This document shows positions 16,599 to 24,703 of a stretch of DNA of 63,152 bases, one piece after another. Under the pieces are notes generated by a model. That model saw nothing but the letters and a program-made list of their open reading frames with translations, was not told where the DNA came from and searched no databases. Source of the stretch: Caldifarciminota bacterium UBA5631 (GTDB lineage Bacteria; Hydrothermota; Hydrothermia; UBA1063). A program made the translations under genes and the position numbers. The stretch covers positions 61,011 to 124,162 of the forward strand of contig DIJZ01000005.1 in assembly GCA_002421425.1 (NCBI GenBank). Direction: 5' to 3'. Position 1 is the first letter of the stretch; each line of letters opens with the position of its first letter.

Positions 16599-19247
16599 AT
16601 GTCGAAGAAGTATATTTATTTCTTTGGTGGTGGACAAGCCGAAGGAAACAAAGATATGAAGAATCTTCTGGGAGGAAAAGGTGCAAATTTGCACGAAATG
16701 ACAAACCTCGGAATTCCAGTTCCTCCCGGATTTACAATTTCTACAGAGGCCTGCGTTTTCTATTTCAAAAATAACGGATTTGCCCCGGGACTCGAACAGG
16801 AAGTTAGGGAGAACATTAAGAAACTCGAGCATTTGACTGGAAAAGTTTTTGGGTCGGTAGACAATCCTCTGCTCGTTTCGGTGCGATCAGGTGCAAGGGC
16901 TTCCATGCCCGGGATGATGGATACAATCTTAAATCTGGGTTTGAATGACCAAGCTGTTGTAGGATTTGCAAAGAAGACCAGTGATGAAAGGTTCGCATAT
17001 GATTCTTATAGAAGATTTATTCAGATGTTCGCTGATGTCGTTATGGGCGTTGAAAGGAACCTTTTTGAAGAGAAGCTTAGAGCAAAGAAAGCAGAGGTTG
17101 GAGTTCGTGAGGATTTTGAACTTCAATCAAAGGACCTGAAAGAGCTCGTAGAAGAGTATAAGGACATTGTAAAGAAGGTTGCAGGTACTACTTTTCCCCA
17201 GGACCCGTTTGAACAATTATGGATGGCCATTGAGGCCGTATTTAAATCATGGAACAACCGGAGAGCCATTGAATACAGAAAACTTCACAGAATTCCAGAC
17301 GATTGGGGAACAGCTGTAAATGTTCAGACAATGGTATTCGGGAATATGGGGTTTGATTCGGCGACGGGTGTTGCTTTCACCAGAGACCCATCTACCGGTG
17401 AAAAGACAATATACGGTGAGTACCTAACAAATGCCCAGGGGGAGGATGTAGTTGCAGGAATTAGAACCCCCAAGAAGCTTAAAGAGTTGTCCAGAGAAAT
17501 GCCTGAAGCATATAAGGAACTACTTGAAATCTTTGAAAGGCTGGAAAAACACTACAGAGATATGATGGATATTGAATTTACCATTGAAAAGAGCAAAGTT
17601 TATATTCTTCAGACACGTGTTGGAAAGCGAAGCGCCAGGGCCGAGGTTAAGATCGCTGTAGATATGGTTAAAGAAGGCCTTATAACGAAGGAAGAAGCGA
17701 TTTTACGGGCGGATCCCCGCAGGGTAGAGCAACTTTTGCATCCTATGATAGACCCGAAGGCGGAGAAAATTTCTTTGACAAAAGGTCTTCCGGCATCTCC
17801 AGGAGCTGCCTGGGGAAAGGTTATCTTTGATTCCGATGAAGCCGCAGATCTTTCTGAGGCTGGTGAGCCAGTGATTCTCGTAAGAGATGAAACTTCACCT
17901 GACGATATCAGGGGTATGGCGAGGTCAAGAGGTATTCTTACTGCTCGCGGGGGAATGACTTCGCATGCTGCGGTTGTTGCAAGAGGAATAGGGAAGCCCT
18001 GTGTTGTTGGTGCAGAAGAGATCGAAGTGGAGTATTCTGAAGGGCTTTTCAGAGTCCGCGACATTGTAGTGAAGAAAGGCGACATAATTACCATTGATGG
18101 AACTACTGGTGAAGTTCTCCTCGGGAAAGTTCCCACAGTAGAGCCAGAGCTCTTCGATGAGTTTAATGAAATTCTAAAATGGGCCGATGAAATTAGATGG
18201 ATTGGCGTTAGAGCCAATGCTGATACTCCTGTGGATGCCCAAAGAGCTCGCAAATTTGGTGCAGAAGGTATTGGACTTTGCAGAACGGAGCATATGTTCT
18301 TCGAAGGAGAAAGAATATACGCAATGCAAGAAATGATTATTGCGAAAAACAAAGAGGAACGTGAAAAAGCGCTTTCTAAACTCCTTCCTATGCAGAGAGA
18401 GGATTTCAAAGGGCTCTTTAAGGCAATGGATGGATTCCCTGTTACAATAAGACTTCTTGATCCACCCCTTCACGAATTTGTTCCCAAGACGAAGGAGCAG
18501 ATGGAAGAACTTTCAAAGAGAACAGGAACTCCCGTTGAAGAAATTGCAGTAAAATCGGAGGCCTTACGGGAAGCGAATCCAATGCTTGGTCACAGAGGAT
18601 GTCGTCTTGGAATCGTTTATCCTGAAATTACCGAAATGCAAGCAAGGGCAATATTTGAAGCCGCATGTGAGTGTGTCAAAGAAGGAATTAAGGCAATTCC
18701 TGAGATTATGGTCCCAATAGTTTCCATGAAGGATGAGTTTGATCATCAGAAGGCATTGATTGATAAGGTAGGTAAGGAAGTAATGAATGAAAAGGGTGTT
18801 GAGGTTGAATATACAGTCGGAACTATGATAGAACTTCCAAGGGCATGTATGACTGCGGACAGGATTGCAGAAAGTGCTGAATTTTTCTCCTTTGGAACTA
18901 ATGATCTAACCCAGACAACCTTTGGATTTTCCAGGGATGACGTTGGAAAATTTGTTCCAAAATACATTGAAATTGGGATTCTAAAGGATGATCCTTTCCA
19001 GGTTTTAGATCAAGAAGGCGTTGGTTCACTGGTAAGGATTGGAATTGAAAAAGGTAGAGCCACAAGGCGAAATCTGAAGGTCGGGATATGTGGTGAACAC
19101 GGTGGTGAGCCTTCTTCCGTGGAATTCTGTCACAAAGTTGGAATGGATTACGTCTCCTGCTCACCATTCAGAGTGCCAATAGCGAGACTTGCTGCTGCTC
19201 AGGCTGTAGTGAAAGAGAGAGCAAAGCGGCAGAGGCTGCCCCATTAA
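16599..19247 (+). CDS. ppdK: Pyruvate, phosphate dikinase
   Basis: PPDK interconverts pyruvate + ATP + Pi and phosphoenolpyruvate + AMP + PPi. In anaerobes it often runs in glycolysis or supplies PEP for gluconeogenesis. The 882-residue protein has the ATP-grasp domain first (GGKGANLHEM, VRSGARASMPGMMDTILNLG), the swivelling phosphohistidine domain with H456 in GGMTSHAAVVARG, and the PEP-binding barrel with GHRGCRLGI, SFGTNDLTQ and GICGEHGG containing the catalytic Cys. The length is normal. The ATG at 16599 is chosen over an earlier in-frame start because AAAGGAGG lies 9 bases ahead and it gives the typical N-terminus. tRNA-Thr begins 10 bases after the stop. Confidence 0.97.
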   Translation: MSKKYIYFFGGGQAEGNKDMKNLLGGKGANLHEMTNLGIPVPPGFTISTEACVFYFKNNGFAPGLEQEVRENIKKLEHLTGKVFGSVDNPLLVSVRSGARASMPGMMDTILNLGLNDQAVVGFAKKTSDERFAYDSYRRFIQMFADVVMGVERNLFEEKLRAKKAEVGVREDFELQSKDLKELVEEYKDIVKKVAGTTFPQDPFEQLWMAIEAVFKSWNNRRAIEYRKLHRIPDDWGTAVNVQTMVFGNMGFDSATGVAFTRDPSTGEKTIYGEYLTNAQGEDVVAGIRTPKKLKELSREMPEAYKELLEIFERLEKHYRDMMDIEFTIEKSKVYILQTRVGKRSARAEVKIAVDMVKEGLITKEEAILRADPRRVEQLLHPMIDPKAEKISLTKGLPASPGAAWGKVIFDSDEAADLSEAGEPVILVRDETSPDDIRGMARSRGILTARGGMTSHAAVVARGIGKPCVVGAEEIEVEYSEGLFRVRDIVVKKGDIITIDGTTGEVLLGKVPTVEPELFDEFNEILKWADEIRWIGVRANADTPVDAQRARKFGAEGIGLCRTEHMFFEGERIYAMQEMIIAKNKEEREKALSKLLPMQREDFKGLFKAMDGFPVTIRLLDPPLHEFVPKTKEQMEELSKRTGTPVEEIAVKSEALREANPMLGHRGCRLGIVYPEITEMQARAIFEAACECVKEGIKAIPEIMVPIVSMKDEFDHQKALIDKVGKEVMNEKGVEVEYTVGTMIELPRACMTADRIAESAEFFSFGTNDLTQTTFGFSRDDVGKFVPKYIEIGILKDDPFQVLDQEGVGSLVRIGIEKGRATRRNLKVGICGEHGGEPSSVEFCHKVGMDYVSCSPFRVPIARLAAAQAVVKERAKRQRLPH

Positions 19248-19257
19248 AACAACAATG

Positions 19258-19330
19258 GCTGGCGTAGCTCAACCGGCAGAGCAGCGCATTCGTAATGCGC
19301 AGGTTGGCGGTTCAAATCCGCCCGCCAGCT
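19258..19330 (+). tRNA. tRNA-Thr (anticodon CGT)
   Basis: A complete 73-base cloverleaf: acceptor GCTGGCG/CGCCAGC, D stem GCTC/GAGC, anticodon stem GCGCA/TGCGC with loop TTCGTAA, so the anticodon is CGT at 19291-19293. The T stem is GGCGG/CCGCC with loop TTCAAAT, and the discriminator is T. CCA is not encoded. The gene lies between ppdK and a phosphohexomutase gene with about 10 bases on each side. Confidence 0.97.
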
Positions 19331-19340
19331 TTTAATTGCA

Positions 19341-20666
19341 ATGAAAGAGAAACCACTCTTTACTGTATCAGGACTTAGGGGAATTGTTGGGGACACTCTG
19401 ACCATTCCTGTAGTTATTTCATATACAGAAGCCTTTGCGAGATTTCTGGGCGGTTCGCTTTACATTGTAGGACAGGATACCAGACCACACAGCCTTGCGA
19501 TCAAAATGGCGGTGATTTCTACACTGCTCGCCATGGGTAAAGAAGTAGTTGACCTCGGGGTAGTTCCAACTCCGACACTGCTTTATAGCGTGAGGAAGAA
19601 AGGTGCAAGCGGTGGAGTTATGATTACTGCCAGTCATAATCCTGCCGAGTGGAATGCCCTGAAGTTTGTAAATCAAAGTGGATTATTTCTCGAAAGCAGC
19701 CAGGTACAAGAGATTAGCAGAGTTATCTCTCAGAGTCAGAGTTGGGCAAAGTTTTCAGAATTCAAACCGTTGCGAATCAACAATAATGCCATAAAGGATC
19801 ACATTCAGAAGATTCTGGAAAGTCCCTATGTAGACGTAAAAGGTATCCGAAGAAAAAGGTTAAGAGTAATCTGTGATTGTATAAACGGTGCGGCTTTTGA
19901 GGCTATTCCAATGCTTCTTGAGACTTTGGGATGTGATGTGATTGCACTAAATTGTGATGACTCTGGGGAGTTCTTGAGAAACCCGGAACCGCGCAAAGAA
20001 TATCTCGGAGAACTTGAAAGTTTGATGTACGAGAATGACGCAGATGTTGCATTTGCGACAGACCCGGATGGTGATAGGCTTGTCGTGGGATTTAAAGAAA
20101 CTGGAATCTTATCTGAGGAGTACACTGTTCCTCTGGCTGCGCACTGTGTATTGAAAAAGGAGAGAGGTAACCTTGCAGTAAATTTCTCAACTTCAATGAT
20201 GGTGGAGGAGATTGCGAGGTGGCATAACGTAGATGTTTTCAGGTCTCCTGTGGGTGAGGCCAACGTAGTCTCCTTGATGAACGAAAGAAATGCAATCGCG
20301 GGAGGCGAAGGAAATGGTGGTGTCATTGTTCCTGCCATTAATCCTTGCAGAGATTCTTTGGTTGGCATCGCCTTAATACTTTCACTGATGGTGGAAGAAA
20401 ATGTTGTCGAGCTAATTTCGAGAATTCCAAAATATTTCATGGCTAAGCATAGAGTTGAGTGGGATAAAGACCTTCCTGCCACTGAACTTGAGAAGGAATT
20501 CAGGGGTTTTAAGCTCAACTCCAACGATGGCATGTACTTCCGAAAGAAGACTGAATGGATACATATCAGGAAATCGAATACAGAGCCAGTAGTAAGGATA
20601 ATTGCAGAATCGGAAAGTGAAGATCGGACAGGAAGACTAATAGAAAGAGCTCTTCATCATTTTTAA
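19341..20666 (+). CDS. Phosphohexomutase (phosphoglucosamine mutase/phosphomannomutase family)
   Basis: The 441-residue enzyme belongs to the alpha-D-phosphohexomutases, which move phosphate between C1 and C6 of a hexose. It has the phosphoserine loop TASHNPAEWNALKF (S98), the metal-binding loop DPDGDR (241-246), the sugar-binding GGEGNGGVI (about 321-329) and the phosphate-binding RKSNTEPVVR near the end. The GGEGNGG form resembles archaeal-type glucosamine/mannose mutases more than GlmM (GGEQSGH), so I do not assign a specific substrate. The ATG is 10 bases after the tRNA-Thr and has no ribosome binding site. It is probably cotranscribed with the tRNA. Confidence 0.85.
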   Translation: MKEKPLFTVSGLRGIVGDTLTIPVVISYTEAFARFLGGSLYIVGQDTRPHSLAIKMAVISTLLAMGKEVVDLGVVPTPTLLYSVRKKGASGGVMITASHNPAEWNALKFVNQSGLFLESSQVQEISRVISQSQSWAKFSEFKPLRINNNAIKDHIQKILESPYVDVKGIRRKRLRVICDCINGAAFEAIPMLLETLGCDVIALNCDDSGEFLRNPEPRKEYLGELESLMYENDADVAFATDPDGDRLVVGFKETGILSEEYTVPLAAHCVLKKERGNLAVNFSTSMMVEEIARWHNVDVFRSPVGEANVVSLMNERNAIAGGEGNGGVIVPAINPCRDSLVGIALILSLMVEENVVELISRIPKYFMAKHRVEWDKDLPATELEKEFRGFKLNSNDGMYFRKKTEWIHIRKSNTEPVVRIIAESESEDRTGRLIERALHHF

Positions 20667-20693
20667 GGGTTCTCGGCGAATTCTTTAGATTTG

Positions 20694-20722
20694 TTGAATA
20701 TACAGGGATTCCGTTTTAAAAT
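20694..20722 (+). promoter_or_regulatory. Promoter of the zinc-ribbon/rnhA/rpoZ/coaBC operon, leaderless type
   Basis: TTGAAT (20694-20699) and TAAAAT (20717-20722) are separated by 17 bases. The ATG at 20731 is 8 bases beyond the -10 and no Shine-Dalgarno precedes it. Confidence 0.55.
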
Positions 20723-20730
20723 ACTAAAAT

Positions 20731-21468
20731 ATGAACGAATCTTTGAAGGTATTAATCGAAATTCAGGAACTTGATACGGAGATCCAAAAGGCTAAGATAC
20801 GGCGAAACACCCTTCCAAAGGAAATTGAGTCACTGGAGTCGCAGATAACGAGAATAAAGAGTGAAAAGGAGAAAATTATAAGTGATTTGAAGAAGGAAGA
20901 AGTGAAGTTACTTGAACTTGAAGTTGATCTCAGAGAAATTCAGGAAAGAATTAGGAATTACCAGGAGAAGTCAAGACAGGTGAAAAATAATGAGGAGTAT
21001 CGGGCGATGTTATCACAGATTGAGCATGCTGACACGGAAAAGCGAAAGAAAGAAGAGGAAATCTTTCTGCAAATGGAGATGATAGAGAAGATGAAAGAGG
21101 AAAAACCGAAGAGAATTAAGGAACTTGAGGAAAGAATTTCCGAACTCGAGGCTAATTTGAACATACTCAGGGAAGAGCTTCAAAGTTTGCAGGAAAGCTT
21201 AGAGCTCAGAGAAAAGAAGAAAACAGTGCTTGTTGAAAAACTGCCTGAAAGAGAAAAACAAATGTATGAAAAATTGCAGTCCAGGGTAGGTCCTTATGTG
21301 ATTTGCAAAGTGATCAAAACGCAGCTCCCCAAGGGGGAGTGTGAGTATGTATGCACAGGTTGCTACAGCGTGCTACCTTTATCTTTTGTTCAGGAGCTAA
21401 AACTAAAGCAGGACTATTCTAAGTGCCCCAATTGTGGGCGCATTGTTTACTATTATGAAGAGATGTGA
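20731..21468 (+). CDS. Coiled-coil zinc-ribbon protein (DUF164/CT398 type)
   Basis: The protein has 245 residues. Residues 1-190 are almost wholly charged heptad-like helix (a long antiparallel coiled coil). The C-terminus is a C4 zinc ribbon with C208-xx-C211 and C232-xx-C235. This is the architecture of the widespread DUF164 family, which is thought to act as a nucleic-acid or secretion-associated adaptor. Its role is not settled. It opens a five-gene run (rnhA, rpoZ, coaBC, udg), and the next gene starts inside its last codons. Confidence 0.82.
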   Translation: MNESLKVLIEIQELDTEIQKAKIRRNTLPKEIESLESQITRIKSEKEKIISDLKKEEVKLLELEVDLREIQERIRNYQEKSRQVKNNEEYRAMLSQIEHADTEKRKKEEEIFLQMEMIEKMKEEKPKRIKELEERISELEANLNILREELQSLQESLELREKKKTVLVEKLPEREKQMYEKLQSRVGPYVICKVIKTQLPKGECEYVCTGCYSVLPLSFVQELKLKQDYSKCPNCGRIVYYYEEM

Positions 21469-21868
21469 AGTGTTTATTGACGGTTCCTCCAGGGGAAACC
21501 CGGGAGAAGCAGGGTGTTCCTTTATCGTGTATTCTGAGGGCGAAAAGATCTTTGAAGGTATGGAATATCTTGGTATTAAAACCAACAATGAAGCCGAATA
21601 TTTTGGTCTTTTATACGGAATAAAGAAAGCTTTTGAGCTCGGGTGCGACGAACTAACAATTTTTACAGATTCGGAATTACTTCAAAGGCAGATAAAAGGT
21701 TTGTACAAAGTTAGGGCTCCCCACCTCAGGATTCTCTTCATTGAGGCTCACAATTTGCTGAAGAATTTCAAGGTATGGGAGATTAAACACGTGATTCGAG
21801 AAAATAACAAACTTGCAGATAGCATTGCAAAGTTAATTTCAAAAGGAGGAAACCATGGCAAAGAGTAA
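21455..21868 (+). CDS. rnhA: Ribonuclease HI-type protein
   Basis: RNase HI cleaves the RNA strand of RNA-DNA hybrids. The 137-residue protein has the four acidic active-site residues: D9 in FIDGSSRGNPG, E46 in NNEAEYFGLL, D72 in FTDSELL and D122 in NNKLADSIA. It lacks the basic handle insert of E. coli RNase HI, like many thermophile and archaeal-type forms. The ATG at 21455 is preferred over the upstream GTG because it gives the normal short N-terminus. It overlaps the preceding gene by 14 bases and the following rpoZ by 14 bases. Confidence 0.9.
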   Translation: MKRCEVFIDGSSRGNPGEAGCSFIVYSEGEKIFEGMEYLGIKTNNEAEYFGLLYGIKKAFELGCDELTIFTDSELLQRQIKGLYKVRAPHLRILFIEAHNLLKNFKVWEIKHVIRENNKLADSIAKLISKGGNHGKE

Positions 21869-22106
21869 ATTCAGAATAATTGATGATTTGAGAGAGAAGT
21901 ATGGGTCCAGGTATCTGCTGGTCCTTCTTGCTTCAAAAGTCGCAAAAATTATAGCGGAGAAGAAGCAGGAGCAGGACATCGCTGCCAGACTTGGCATACC
22001 TGATGAAGATGCAAAGCCTACAATCCTGGCCCTGCATAAGCTACTCCGTGAAGGTGTCAAATATAGTCTTGAAGAGGATAGAAAACCCGAAGAACAGGAA
22101 AGGTAG
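21855..22106 (+). CDS. rpoZ: RNA polymerase omega subunit-like protein
   Basis: An 83-residue protein with the omega-family layout: a first helix ending in KYGSRYLLVLLASKVAKII (compare the family's N-R-[YF]-x-L-V-x-x-A-A-[KR]-R-A), then KPTILALHKLLREGVKY. Omega assists assembly of the beta-prime subunit and stabilises RNA polymerase. Position supports the call, because rpoZ directly before coaBC is a recurring gene order. An AAAGGAGG ribosome binding site lies inside the rnhA end. The sequence is divergent, so the call leans partly on context. Confidence 0.78.
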   Translation: MAKSKFRIIDDLREKYGSRYLLVLLASKVAKIIAEKKQEQDIAARLGIPDEDAKPTILALHKLLREGVKYSLEEDRKPEEQER

Positions 22107-22108
22107 TT

Positions 22109-23278
22109 TTGGCGAGGGTTCTGGTTGGTCTTACAGGTAGTGTCTCAGTATACAAAGCGATAAATGTAATCAGGCTTCTCGAAAGAAAAGGGCATGACGT
22201 AAGAGTAGTCTTGACTCCTTCTGTAGGAAAGTTTCTTTCTCCACTTTTGATAAAGTCTTTGGCAAAAGGAGAAGTATATACGGATGAGGATTTATGGAAT
22301 GCACACGGGAGTCTTCATATAGACCTTGCGAAATGGGCAGATTTGCTGGTAATAGTTCCTTGCACTGCCAATACATTATCAAAATTGAGGTATTCTCTTG
22401 CAGATAACCTCTTGACGCTTGTATGCGCGGCGTTCAAGGGGCCTCTGGTTATTGCTCCAGCTATGCATAGTGAGATGTGGCTTAACCCTGAGATACAGAA
22501 TATAGTGGATTATCTTAAAGAAAACAGGAATGTATTCTTCTCAGGACCTGAGAAGGGGGAACTCGCTTCCGGCGAGGTTGGTTGTGGAAGGCTCTTGAGA
22601 GAGGATTACATTTTAGAAGACATAGAAGCGGTTATTAATGGAGCACCACTCAAAGGAGTGAATGTACTTGTTGTATATGGAAGGACCGAGGAGCCGCTGG
22701 ATCCAGTTCGTGTAATAACAAACAGATCTTCAGGTTTGATGGGATTTTACCTTTCGAAGGCAGTTACGGAGCTTGGTGGGGATCTGATGCAAATTGTCGG
22801 AGAAACTTCCATTGAACCATATGGTAGAGGAGAAGTAGTGAGGGTCAGAACGAGTAGTGAAATGCTTGATGCGGTGAAGAGAGAGGTTTCTAATGCTAAA
22901 GTGTTGATAATGGCTGCAGCCGTTTCTGATTATGCACCTGTTGAAACTTCTTCAGAGAAATTGAAGAAAAAGGAGACAATGATAATCACTTTGAGAGAAA
23001 CAAAGGACATTTTGAGGGAGATTTCACCCTTAAAGCGTGAAGATCAAATTTTTGTGGGATTTGCTTTAGAATCAGTTGACCTTGAGAAATATGCGAAGGA
23101 GAAAATGGAAAAGAAGAAAGTTGACATTATAGTTGCAAATTACACAAATTCTATGGGTTCAGAGACTATAAGTGGTTTCATTTTGGATAGAAATGGAAAT
23201 AAGGACGAATTCTCCAATCTTCGGAAAGAAGAATTTGCACACATTTTACTAAAGAAAGTTGCAGTTTTCGTAAAATGA
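22109..23278 (+). CDS. coaBC: Bifunctional phosphopantothenoylcysteine decarboxylase/phosphopantothenate-cysteine ligase CoaBC
   Basis: CoaBC performs two successive steps of coenzyme A synthesis: joining cysteine to 4'-phosphopantothenate (C-terminal half, CTP or ATP) and FMN-dependent decarboxylation (N-terminal half). The 389-residue protein has GLTGSVSVYKA at the start, catalytic H70 in HIDLAKWAD, PAMHSEMW (117-124) in place of the usual P-x-M-N-x-x-M-W, and C159 in the substrate flap GEVGCGRL. The CoaB half shows ITNRSSGLMG. The start is TTG at 22109, two bases after the rpoZ stop. The stop overlaps the next ATG (ATGA). Confidence 0.94.
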   Translation: MARVLVGLTGSVSVYKAINVIRLLERKGHDVRVVLTPSVGKFLSPLLIKSLAKGEVYTDEDLWNAHGSLHIDLAKWADLLVIVPCTANTLSKLRYSLADNLLTLVCAAFKGPLVIAPAMHSEMWLNPEIQNIVDYLKENRNVFFSGPEKGELASGEVGCGRLLREDYILEDIEAVINGAPLKGVNVLVVYGRTEEPLDPVRVITNRSSGLMGFYLSKAVTELGGDLMQIVGETSIEPYGRGEVVRVRTSSEMLDAVKREVSNAKVLIMAAAVSDYAPVETSSEKLKKKETMIITLRETKDILREISPLKREDQIFVGFALESVDLEKYAKEKMEKKKVDIIVANYTNSMGSETISGFILDRNGNKDEFSNLRKEEFAHILLKKVAVFVK

Positions 23279-23985
23279 AGGACCCCAGAGTATTGTTTTT
23301 AAGGGAAGTCTGCGGCTTTGATAGAGTTTGGATTCCGAATTCAAACAAACTCTTCAGACTGTACCTTCTTGAGAGGGAAGCTCAAAAGTGCAAAAGGTGT
23401 CCACTGTATAAGACTCGTGATAAGCTTGTCTTCGGATGGGGAAATCCGTATTCCGGAATAATGGCCATCGGCGAAGCTCCGGGACCCGATGAAGATAAAC
23501 TCGGAAAACCATTTGTAGGTAGGGCTGGGGAGTTTCTTGATGCAGCTCTCAAAGAAGCGGGAATTGATAGGGAAAGGGATCTATATCTGGGGAATATTCT
23601 GAAATGCATTCCAGTGAAGTCTGTTCCGAGTTACAACGGTTCGAGTGCGGTAGTTATGGATAAGTTTCAGAGAAAATCTTTTAGAGCACCGCAAACTGGC
23701 GAGATAAGTTCGTGTTCCGGATGGCTTGAAGCTCAGCTGAATATTGTTAAACCAAAATTTATCCTTGCAATGGGAAACCCCGCGGTGCAATATTTTTTAG
23801 GTGGTGGTGTGAATATTACGACGATAGTGGGGCAACCAAGGAAAATCAGAAACGGTCAAATTGTGCTTTATCCAGTTATGCATCCTTCTTTTATTGTGAG
23901 GCAAAAGACACCGGAACTTGAGAACAGGTATATTGAGTACCTGAAGAAGTTCCGAGATCTGGTTGGAGATCTTATACCGAAATAG
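23275..23985 (+). CDS. Family 4 uracil-DNA glycosylase, iron-sulfur type, with an insertion
   Basis: The enzyme excises uracil from DNA at the start of base excision repair. In 236 residues it has the four cluster cysteines (C39, C42, C111, C147), the catalytic region GEAPGPDEDK (66-75) followed by GKPFVGRAG, and the C-terminal MHPSFIVRQ. Between C111 and C147 there are 35 residues, whereas about 16 are usual in thermophile family 4 enzymes as I recall them, so there is an insert of about 19 residues. There is also an N-terminal extension of roughly 30 residues. The ATG overlaps the coaBC stop. It ends the operon. Confidence 0.88.
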   Translation: MKDPRVLFLREVCGFDRVWIPNSNKLFRLYLLEREAQKCKRCPLYKTRDKLVFGWGNPYSGIMAIGEAPGPDEDKLGKPFVGRAGEFLDAALKEAGIDRERDLYLGNILKCIPVKSVPSYNGSSAVVMDKFQRKSFRAPQTGEISSCSGWLEAQLNIVKPKFILAMGNPAVQYFLGGGVNITTIVGQPRKIRNGQIVLYPVMHPSFIVRQKTPELENRYIEYLKKFRDLVGDLIPK

Positions 23986-24021
23986 TTCCTGGGAAAAAGT
24001 ACTGTTTTTTATCCTGTCCAA

Positions 24022-24069
24022 GATGGTGGAATTTGCATTTTGTAAGCGCAAACCATCATTTGTTTAACG
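24022..24069 (+). terminator. Weak hairpin downstream of the uracil-DNA glycosylase gene
   Basis: GATGGT with a bulge then TTTGC pairs imperfectly with GCAAACCATC (about 24049-24058) and is followed by ATTTGTTTAA. It could end the operon, but the stem is interrupted and the T-run is poor. Confidence 0.25.
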
Positions 24070-24133
24070 AAGTGTAAAAACTCTTGAAAAGGCTTACTAT
24101 TCGAGAAATCTCTGTGCATTCAATTTGCAGTAC

Positions 24134-24162
24134 TTGACACAATTGTACGCTGTCGTTAAAAT
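24134..24162 (+). promoter_or_regulatory. Near-consensus promoter of the small membrane protein gene
   Basis: A perfect TTGACA (24134-24139), 17 bases, then TAAAAT (24157-24162). It is the best sigma-70-type promoter seen in the window. The leader is about 20 bases and carries AAGGAGG at 24178-24184. Confidence 0.75.
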
Positions 24163-24188
24163 TTCTATATTACACAAGGAGGAGTTAA

Positions 24189-24599
24189 ATGGCAAAGGCG
24201 TTCAAATACATAATGGCGGCAGTGGTCGTAGCGGGTCTTCTTGCAAACCCAATAGTACTAAATGCTGCGCAAACAGAGGAACTGAAGAATGCATGCACTC
24301 AGGCCGAATTTGATGCTCAGAGGGATATTAATGGTACTTTGTGGCTTGCAATAGGCTTCTTTGGTTCTATTTTCGGAGTTGCTGCGGCTTATTTTCTTGA
24401 GCCAACACCACCGGCATCGAGACTTTTAGGTAAGTCGCCTGAGTATGTTGCATCTTACACTGACTGCTACAAATCTGCTGGGAAAGATATACAGACAAAG
24501 AGTGCGATGAAGGGTTGTATTGTATCGGGTATTCTTTACGTAGCCTGGAACGTTCTCTGGTGGCTGGTTTGGGGTGGAAGTCTCTGTTTCGTATTCTGA
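24189..24599 (+). CDS. Small envelope protein with signal peptide and two membrane segments
   Basis: The function is not recognised. The 136-residue product has a signal peptide (MAKAFKYIMAAVVVAGLLANPIVLNA, cleavage probably after the AxA-like LNA), then a short soluble segment, a membrane helix near 50-70 (GFFGSIFGVAAAYFL) and a Trp-rich C-terminal helix near 112-136 (AWNVLWWLVWGG). Four cysteines lie outside the signal peptide, in NACTQ, TDCYK, KGCIVS and SLCFVF. The signals around the gene are the strongest in the window (consensus promoter and AAGGAGG), so it is probably abundant. It is monocistronic, with a hairpin after the stop. Confidence 0.75.
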   Translation: MAKAFKYIMAAVVVAGLLANPIVLNAAQTEELKNACTQAEFDAQRDINGTLWLAIGFFGSIFGVAAAYFLEPTPPASRLLGKSPEYVASYTDCYKSAGKDIQTKSAMKGCIVSGILYVAWNVLWWLVWGGSLCFVF

Positions 24600-24639
24600 A
24601 CATACGAGGCACCAGTTCTTAACGTCATAGAATTCAATC

Positions 24640-24668
24640 TGAGCTGGGGCCCTGAGGGCTCCAGCTCA
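24640..24668 (+). terminator. GC-rich hairpin between the small membrane protein and the LolA-like operon
   Basis: TGAGCTGGGGCCC pairs with GGGCTCCAGCTCA around a TGA loop, with one G-T pair. No T-run follows on either strand, so it may be a processing or attenuation structure instead of a simple terminator. Confidence 0.4.
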
Positions 24669-24703
24669 AAAATTTAAATAGCCAAAAAGAAAGGGAGTTG
24701 TGT

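Noticed and set aside
17609..18409. 266-residue open frame opposite ppdK
   Set aside because: Low-complexity Ser/Ile-rich product, no family motif, fully inside an unmistakable PPDK gene on the other strand.
19826..20533. 235-residue open frame opposite the phosphohexomutase gene
   Set aside because: Shadow of the coding strand; Ser/Thr-rich without domains and without its own start signals.
22457..22483. His in place of Asn in the CoaBC motif (PAMHSEMW) as a sign of inactivation
   Set aside because: As I recall, a PAMH variant also occurs in actinobacterial CoaBC enzymes. His70 and Cys159 are intact, so the enzyme is probably active.
24640..24668. GC-rich hairpin as a regular rho-independent terminator
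   Set aside because: Listed only as a hairpin at low confidence, since no T-run follows on either strand.
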